In this document: piece after piece, positions 57,149-64,000 of the stretch | Layout: each line of letters begins with the position of its first letter | How positions within the stretch are numbered: the stretch's first letter is position 1 | Origin: Pseudogymnoascus destructans | Taxonomy: Eukaryota > Ascomycota > Leotiomycetes > Thelebolales > Thelebolaceae | Assembly: GCF_001641265.1 (NCBI RefSeq) | Contig: NW_020167529.1 | Coordinates: forward strand, 459,001 to 523,000 | DNA length: 64,000 nt | Direction of reading: 5' to 3' | Program-made: the position numbers and the translations under genes | Notes under the pieces: generated by a model | Databases searched by the model: none | What the model saw: the letters and a program-made list of their open reading frames with translations, nothing else | Told to the model about the DNA's origin: nothing

Positions 57149-59414
57149 ATGACTTCTATTCAGTGGGACAGCCAACAATTTTATCAACCACCACGTCCTG
57201 TGGTTATACCGCCTTCGACATTTTGGCCACCTTCGCATCCACAACAAGGTGTTGGTTCGACTCACTCTCAACCGTCTACAGCCAGTGCCAATTTTGAAGG
57301 GATCAAGAGGACAATTACACATGACGCAGCCCAGATGCACATGTCATCCAGTTCGGACCACGCAGAACTGCCTCTTAATCAACGCCAACGCCAATCTCTA
57401 CCAGGAACAGGAGGTATGTGTCCGTATTTCTTTATGACGGCAACAGCTGACCAAATGCAGAAACCATGCAGTCAATTCGATACAGTGGAGATGCAGACGT
57501 CAGCGATGCAGAGACGGAGTTTCCTTCCATCGAAGAACTCCTATTACCAGATATAAATGGCAGCCTTAGCAGCGTCCGCGGAGACGGGACAGGTTCGGAT
57601 AAACTGAAATGGGGTACAAGCCAGGGTGAGTACCGGAAGCCTCCAGTAATTGCAAAGCGCGTTGCTCATGTCTTTCAGATGAGCCTATCCTCCTGGACAG
57701 TGATGTGGGCCACAGTGGAGTGCTGGACGATGCTGAGAGGGAGATCCTAGTAGATCTCTCCGGTTCTCAAGCTGCACTAAGTGATGTGGCGATACAGACA
57801 ACTACGACAAAGGTGAATGACGTGCTGTTGCTTGCCTCTCAAAACATGAGCAAGCTTGAGACAGAGGGTCTATCCGGTTTGGGTAGTGTTCAAGAAACCA
57901 GTGCTATATCTGTGACCGAAGGGATCCCAACGAACGAAGACAAGATGGATATATATCAACCAAAATCAACAAGGGATAGCAATGATTATATTTCCGCAGA
58001 GAACGACCATATCGACACGATTGAACTAAGCCCTGGGGTGAAGCGCAGCGATGATCGAGATGGAAGCACAGATGGTACTGATGGCGAAGACCATAGCAAT
58101 GATGGCTCCGATTCTGATATAGAGCACCCACAGCGTTTAAAACGGCGGAGGAGGGCAAAGAGCACGGATAGCTCTGCACAAACAAACTTCACCAATGTGA
58201 AAGACGTTACTTTTTCGACCGATTCCTGGGATGTCTTAAGCCAGGGAGGAACAGCGGTCTCTTTCGATATCCCTCCAAAGAGTCAATTTATTAATGGTGG
58301 AGATCACGTAAATGATAGCGACACCGCTGGCTCTGAGATACAGGAGCGGAGACTAAAACGGCCGAGGCGGGCAAAAAGCACGGAGAGCTCTGGACACATG
58401 AGCCCCAGCAATGTGAAAGAGGCTTTTTTTGCTACGGCCAATTCCTCTGAGGTCTCAACTCCAAAGACAGGAGCGACGTCGTCTGATTCCCCGCTAGAGA
58501 GTCACGAGATACCAATCCGGGGTTCCCTTACACTACAAACATTCCAGTCGGGAATAGTGTATTGCCTTAAATTTTACCAGGAGTTACCATTTCCTCTCGA
58601 CATAGAGCAGGCACAAGATGTCATCAGCAGTGCCTCTAGTGGCGATAGAGACAGGGAGCGGCCGCATTTGCGAGAACGAGTCGTGAGCAGACCTGGGAGG
58701 CATTCGACATATTCAAAAGATGACAACAAACTGTTGATACAGCTGAAAGAGAAAGACAAATTGCCATGGGACGAAATAGCAGAGTACTTCCCGGAAAGGA
58801 CCAAAGGGACGTTGCAAGTGCACTACTGCACAAAGCTGAAGAACAGCTCGCAGACGTCTAAGTGCAAGAAACGCAAGATAACAAACTCAGCTAAAGAAAG
58901 CGGAAAAAGATATCCATCCAGGTTTTCGATGGACTTGCTTGATCCACAGCTTCAAGATGCTCTTCCTCCTTCCACATCAACTCTACCAGCGACTGCCGAC
59001 TCGATCGAGGATGCTCACGGAAGCATAGTGTCAACTACACCAGGAAACATAGAACGCACGGAAGTTCAACAGCTTTGTAGCAGCCAAGGAGTAGAAAGCA
59101 ATCTAGTTGCCATCCACGCTACAGAAGGGAGGTGGGAGGTTGAAGCGCTTCTTGCCAAGTCAAAAGTAGGCAGCGTGATTTGGTACCTCGTGAAGTGGGC
59201 AGGCTTCCGGGATGAGGATAATACGTGGCAGAAACAGGACGACATCAGTACAGATCTCATCAATGACTTTGAGGCGAGCTATCAAGGTAACTTTGGTGTG
59301 GAATTACTCAAGAAGCGAGAACGGAGAGGGAAAATTGAATATTTTGTTAAATGGAAGGGCCGTCCAACGGGTGAGAATTCCTGGGAGAAGAGAGATACAA
59401 TACACTCTGAATGA
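57149..59414 (+). CDS. SANT/Myb and double-chromodomain protein
   Basis: Exons 57149-57413, 57461-57625 and 57679-59414 (introns 47 and 53 nt, GT..AG, phase 1) give 721 residues. The N-terminus is Gln/Pro-rich and the middle acidic. Two internal repeats, RLKRRRRAKSTDSS..NVKDVTF and RLKRPRRAKSTESS..NVKEAFF, are basic and NLS-like. A Myb/SANT-type helix triplet follows near 505-555 (YSKDDNKLLIQLKEKDKLPWDEIAEYFPERTKGTLQVHY). Two chromodomains end it: WEVEALLAKSKVG..WYLVKWAGFRDEDNTWQ and VELLKKRERRGKIEYFVKWKGRPTGENSWEK. Such proteins bind methylated histone tails; a role in chromatin or silencing is inference. The frame stops at DTIHSE, and after the TGA the text continues IKEFEAR then stop, so the second chromodomain seems to lose its last helix through a nonsense or indel change. 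Confidence 0.85.
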
Positions 59415-60794
59415 ATTAAAGAGTTTGAGGCAAGGTGATGGAGGGAATCATTGCATTGTATCTTAGGGCTAGCAAGCACTTGCATACATAAGAGATGAGT
59501 TCGCTTTGGCGATATATATTAGTTTTACTTAATGACTTATATTGCACCAGGGACATTGAAAGTCCATACAGCACGTGGGCTAAAAGAAGCACGTGATCAC
59601 GCCCGACGGCGGCTCGCGCCGTTACGAAATATCTCATAAATGTTCAGCCGGCCATACCTCAGAGCAACGAAAAAGCGCGAAGCGGTTGACAGGTTTTAAA
59701 ACGTGCCATTTGGCGCCCTCATAAAGGCGTTTGCCCTAGAACCACTCACGCGATTCAGCCTCTGTATAAAGTTCCGTTGACCGAATTCACAAAGATGCCC
59801 AATTCTCTTTGAGTCTACGGCAGCATGTGATGATTACTCCTCTGATATTGCACTATAAGTCGATCCTCACGAATTCTATTTACCCGAACCCTGTTCAGCT
59901 GAGGATGTCGGTGTTGCACGAGCACCAACCACTCAAATATCTGCTTTCACCATCATCGCTTTCACCAACTTGAGCCTCTAAGCCGCCTCGCCTCTAGGAC
60001 ATCACTTATCTCTGTTTAACCAAGTGCTGAGTTGCAATAACGTTGTTATTCTTGTCTAATTCAAAAGCCGTGTAGTGCATGCGTCTGAAGTGGGTGGTGA
60101 TGGGTTCATTCAGTGGGTGTTGCCCGCCCGGTATGAAGGCTAAAGGATGAGAGCCTTCATTAGTTTATGACGCCATTATCATATGGCGCTACTTGCGACC
60201 ATCGCCTTAACCAGACGGTCCATCGGGTGGTCCCGATTATTCCACACAGATGGTACCGATTACCCCTCACCTGATGTCCACCGAGTGTTTGCTGGGACAT
60301 GCAATAGATGAAGCGCAGACAGAAGAACAAAGGACCTTACATAATGTTATATAAAAAGTCAAAAGACAAAAAACATACAACAGTGGGTATTCGCTGGTGG
60401 TCACCCACCCAACTACTAATCTACCGATCCCAAGGTTATGTATGGCAGAGCGGACGGGATGCCCAGTTCTCTTGAGTCTATGGTCGTATGTGATAACTAC
60501 CTGCATATCCGCATTTGTATGCTTAGGCGCTCCATGAGTGACTCATCCTAGGTCTTTATGGTGCAGCTGATTCAATTTTGCCATAGTTAACACATGATCA
60601 AACCCTTAAGCTGTGTTCTTTTCCCCTGTATTCCTTTGTCAGCAAGTCTATTTCTGGTGTTCTTGGGTTGCGGCGTTCGCAACCAACCGGGTATCGTCTA
60701 TTGTTGGCAAGCGCCGCGAGACTCCGGCATTCAACCTTACGTTGTACCAGCCAGGTTACATTAATAATGCTGGCTCATAGGCAAGCCATTTCTC
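59415..60794. other. Intergenic, repeat traces
   Basis: No gene is supported. Similar phrases occur at about 59793 (ATGCCCAATTCTCTTTGAGTCTACGGCAGCATGTGATGATTAC) and 60459 (the same with CCAGTTCTCTTGAGTCTATGGTCGTATGTGATAACTAC), about 70-75 bp each, an old direct repeat. CACGTG occurs at 59573 and 59590. Confidence 0.5.
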
Positions 60795-61195
60795 ATGGCT
60801 GACCCTCTCACAGTAGTCGGCATTATCGCCAGCATCGTCCAGCTCGTCGACTTTAGCACGAAAGTCTTAGCGCGTCTCGACGACTTCCAATCCAACCTTG
60901 GGGAGATTCCAAAGGCCTTTCGACACATCAAAGCCGAGCTGCCAGTGCTGCAAGAGACGCTCAAACAAACCAAAGACAAAATTGACCATGGTGCTATCGA
61001 AGAGTCAACGAAGGCTGCGCTGCTGCCAGCCGTTCAAGGTTGCAAGATTCAAATTGAAGCGCTCGATGGTCTCCTTGCCGAAACCTTACCAGTGGCAGGT
61101 GACTCTCGCCTTAAGAAGACTACAAAAGCGCTATGGAGCATAACGCAGGACAGCAAAGTTGAAAGCATTACGAAGACTCTCTGTGGTTATATCGT
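60795..61195 (+). pseudogene. NACHT/STAND-type N-terminal domain, cut by a hAT element
   Basis: The frame starts MADPLTVVGIIASIVQLVDFSTKVLARL and continues GEIPKAFRHIKAELPVLQETLKQT, ALLPAVQGCKIQIEALDGLLAETLP and KKTTKALWSITQDSKVESITKTL. This matches the N-terminal domain found before NACHT or other P-loop NTPase domains in fungal NLR-like (STAND) proteins, about 130 residues, usually a helical signalling domain in incompatibility or immune-like responses. Coding sequence ends at about 61195 (LCGYIVT), where a GGACCG-rich transposon end begins. The NTPase and repeat domains would lie beyond the hAT, outside the window. Confidence 0.82.
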
Positions 61196-61470
61196 AACTA
61201 GACTGGCCGGCCCGGACCGTAAAGACCAGACTGGACTGGACCGGACCGCTTATATGAGTGTTCCAGTCCTTAAATTTAAGACCGGACCGTGGTTCGGTCC
61301 TCCTTTTTTTAAGGTTCGGTCCTCCTTTTTTTCAAAGCCCAGACTGAACTTCGGTCCAGTCTCTAGGGTTAAGACCGGACCGTGGTTCGGTCCTCCTTTT
61401 TTTCAAAGCCCGGACTGAACTTCGGTCCAGTCTCTAGGGTTAAGACCAGACCGTGGTTCGGTCTAGGCTT
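61196..61470. repeat. Terminal and subterminal repeats of the hAT element
   Basis: It starts CTAGACTGGCCGGCCCGGACC, like the GGCCCGGCC-type ends of fungal hAT elements. Then come at least three copies of AGACCGGACCGTGGTTCGGTC (about 61280, 61372 and a diverged one at 61444), separated by TCCTTTTTTTCAAAGCCC and CTAGGGTTA. Subterminal repeats are usual transposase-binding sites. No 8-bp target duplication can be checked because the other end is outside the window. Confidence 0.6.
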
Positions 61471-61900
61471 TTTTACCATCCGAGCTTTTTTTTAAAAAGC
61501 CCGAACTGAAGTTTAGTATATTTAGCTTGTAGATCACGATGTTAGTCCTGTGACCAAGAGTAATGGTATATAGTAACGGTATATTGATAGAAATTAGGAT
61601 AAATTTATCATATAGATAATAAATTATGGTAATTACATTAGAGTTATAAGTGCCGTATGTCTCAGAATGCATCAGCTTACAGTGGCTTCCCTACCATCAC
61701 CACCACCGCCATCGCACACAGGTTTGTGTCGACTTTGGGAGGCCAGCCTTCCTACCACCTAGCGCAAAGGTTGGTATCTATCGCAGTAGTTAACATAATA
61801 TATTGTTCAAGCTGGTTCCAAATGCTATATAAGGCTAATTAGTGATATATTCCGTTACTGTGAGCCGTTACTCTAACCCACATCTGAATAGTACCCTCCT

Positions 61901-64000
61901 CTACCTTCTAAGTCGTTGCGAATGTCGAGGAGTATCAATGGAGGCTTCATCATTCTGAAGGTCCTTATTTAGAACCCCAAAATTTCGCTTCCTCTGAGTT
62001 TCCAATCTTCCATTGCGACCTTGTGTAGCTCTATGTGGCGTTGATGGGTCTGGTAGGTCTTGTTCAGCATCCTCCTCGTCAGATGATATTACCATCGTCA
62101 TAGCAACTTGTCGATCAGAGTCCTCAATTATAGAGTCTGGGTCAGGAGCGCCAAATACATGGTCTATATTATCCCAATGATTATCAAGTTCCCACTTATA
62201 CCTATGATAGTGTTTAACAATCATCGACTCTCGAACTGTAGCCGTACTCATTTGTGCCCTGTGGTATTCATGGATATCGCGGGCAATATTAAATATGCGC
62301 TCAACTCCAGTACCAGTAGCTGTTTAAAGCGATTTGTAAGATATTTGCGTTACTCTTAACCGTTACTGTAGGAGCTTACCTGGTACTGCAAGGATATCCC
62401 TTGCCATCTTCGCAACTGAAGGGTAAGAGAGCTCTAAGGTCTTCCACACTAGGAGCACTGGAGTATCTGCATCAGCACTAACCACTGGCGCATTTAAATA
62501 ACGCTCAGCTTCATTATAGCTGGTACTTGATGGGCTCTGCCACCCTTTATGTAGCTGCCGGTTCATCCGAAATACCGCATTAAGACTTGTTGGTGTATAG
62601 GGGCAAGGCGGTACTGCCTCATGCTGGTCCCTCGAATCTTTTTGATAGTAAGCCTTCCAGTAATCTAAGAATATTTGGCGGTACTTCTTTGAGTGGGAAC
62701 GGTCCCATTCAGGAGCGTTAAAAATGTCCAGTTTCTGAGATGGATCAAGAATTGCAGCAAGAGCATACGTCTGTTCAACAGGACCACCAGTTTCAGTATA
62801 ATAGTGCCTTAACTTTGCAACACCTGCAGTAATAGCAGCAGTAAACTCGTCTACCCAAGGATTAGATGCTGTATCCTTGTTATATAAACTCGTCTACCCA
62901 AGGATTAGATGCTGTATCCTTGTTATATAGCTTTTGATTAATATCATCAAGATGGTCAAATAATGTATTGTATACATTCCATGTATGGTTGATTGTAGTG
63001 TCTTTCGTGTTTCCAATAAGATGAGTAAATTCTGCAAAGGGCCGCAGAAGAGCGACTAAGTATTTTAGTTTTTTCCAGTCGGTTGGTGATAATGCGAATT
63101 GATCAAGATGAGGCTCCTTAATAATCTGTTCCTCAAGCCAACTTTTAATTGGGATGCGTAGTCTTATCGCTCGGACTATCATGTCATATGTAGAATTCCA
63201 GCATATATCAATATCCCGTTTTAGCCACAGTAGTCTCTTTGCTTCTATATCAGATTGCTTCTGGAGCAATAATTCAGTTTTCTTTGCAGACCTGCTCACA
63301 AGATTGCTAAGAGTGCGTATCTGTGTATTTGACGTCAGTTAGCGTTACTATCAAGCGTTACTATCATGGACTAACCTTTCTAATAGCTGATGTGACTGTC
63401 GTATCATCAGTAATTGAAACACCAGTAACATCTATAACTTCTTCAGCCATGTCGACATTGAAGGCCTTTAGCATAGCTTTTACAACTAGCTGTATAACAT
63501 GCGCCATGCATGGTATTTTTGTTGCATCACTACTCCACTCTACTTCTTGTGTAGTACTTCTCATGTAGCTCTCAAGTTCCTTGCGCATTGTTCCATTGTT
63601 TGATGCATTATCAGTTGTCACGCAAAAAAGTCGTCCCGTAATATTGAATTGTTCCAGTACATTGTGTACAACAGCTGCCATATTTTGTCCTGAATGGACT
63701 CCAGTCATTTCGAAACCAATAAGACACTATAAGATGTATGTTAGTAAGTTAATATATTATTATATAAGTTATAATCTGCTCACCTCTCTCCATTGCCAAT
63801 CATCAGTGATATAATACACAGTAATTGCTAAGAACGCTAATTTGAACGGACTTTGCCATCCATCAAGGGCAATTGAAACCTTTGCCATAGGCGGTAAATC
63901 CAATAGTAGCTTCTCCATGACGTTGTTAAATTGCATTGTTAATTCTTTGCGTATAACTGTCCGGTGTGGAATTTCCAGGTCGGGTTTCAACATGTTTAGA
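61901..64000 (-). pseudogene. hAT transposase, minus strand, runs off the right edge
   Basis: From right to left: LPPMAKVSIALDGWQSPFKLAFLAITVYYI (the first DDE aspartate block) at 63769-63993; a small intron; MTGVHSGQNMAAVVHNVLEQFNI..LFCVTTDNASNNGTM and the MAHVIQLVVKAML stretch at 63364-63708; then WLKRDIDICWNSTYDMIVRA and SPTDWKKLKYLVALLRPF at 62880-63299; a 43-bp tandem duplication that shifts the frame; YRQIFLDYWKAYYQKD; the dimerisation region YLNAPVVSADADTPVLLVWK, YPSVAKMARDILAVP, an intron (about 62322-62380) and GVERIFNIARDIHEYH; and an acidic tail. This is the hAT order, with CxxH-type and dimerisation motifs. The duplication breaks this copy, and the 5' end lies outside the window. 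Confidence 0.88.
62843..62928. repeat. 43-bp perfect tandem duplication
   Basis: AAACTCGTCTACCCAAGG..TTGTTATAT occurs twice in direct succession (62843-62885 and 62886-62928) with no mismatch. Because 43 is not a multiple of three, it shifts the hAT reading frame after NPWVDEF. Its perfection implies a very recent event or an assembly artefact. Confidence 0.93.

Overview
The window looks like nuclear DNA of a filamentous ascomycete (Pezizomycotina, perhaps Leotiomycetes-like; no ribosomal or other species marker is present, so this is an inference). The reasons are many short introns (45-105 nt) with clean GT..AG borders, fungal-specific families (2EXR, NACHT N-terminal domain, SAP/RRM Acinus homologue, endosulfine), and dense LTR, pogo/Fot1-like, hAT and Helitron remnants, many of them broken.

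Layout. 1-1.9 kb: a decayed 2EXR-type gene. 1.9-8.6 kb: a housekeeping block with an Asteroid/XPG-like gene (minus) divergent from a ribose-phosphate pyrophosphokinase subunit gene (plus), then an Acinus-like SAP/RRM/RG-rich gene (minus). 9-16.2 kb: a repeat island with a long inverted-repeat element, a Helitron fragment, solo LTRs of four families, and a pogo-like transposase carrying two nested insertions. 17.2-34.7 kb: a gene island with a 1000-residue unknown protein, the mitochondrial protease OMA1, an 11-exon unknown gene (1111 residues, reconstructed here) with a large microsatellite in one intron and a polyglutamine tail, and two C2H2 zinc-finger genes that share an extended finger module. 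35.7-49.05 kb: a second repeat island with a pogo-like element (complete TIRs, broken ORF), two Ty3/Gypsy-type copies in opposite orientation cut by solo LTRs, and a hAT fragment. 49.9-53.5 kb: a small conserved membrane protein, a truncated LIS1/PAC1 WD40 remnant next to a short coiled-coil (SCOC) gene, an endosulfine (Igo1-type) gene and a decayed unknown ORF. 54.5-56.5 kb: an AT-rich island with a two-exon gene whose C-terminus resembles the last helix of histone H3. 57.1-59.4 kb: a SANT/Myb plus double-chromodomain gene. 60.8 kb to the right edge: the N-terminal domain of a NACHT/STAND-type gene cut by a hAT transposon that runs off the window.

The genes do not form one pathway. The most informative results are the TE stratigraphy (six elements with exact target-site duplications), the internal duplication of an intron-split zinc-finger module in the 34.6 kb gene, and the histone-H3-like protein in the AT-rich island, which is the best candidate for something undescribed.
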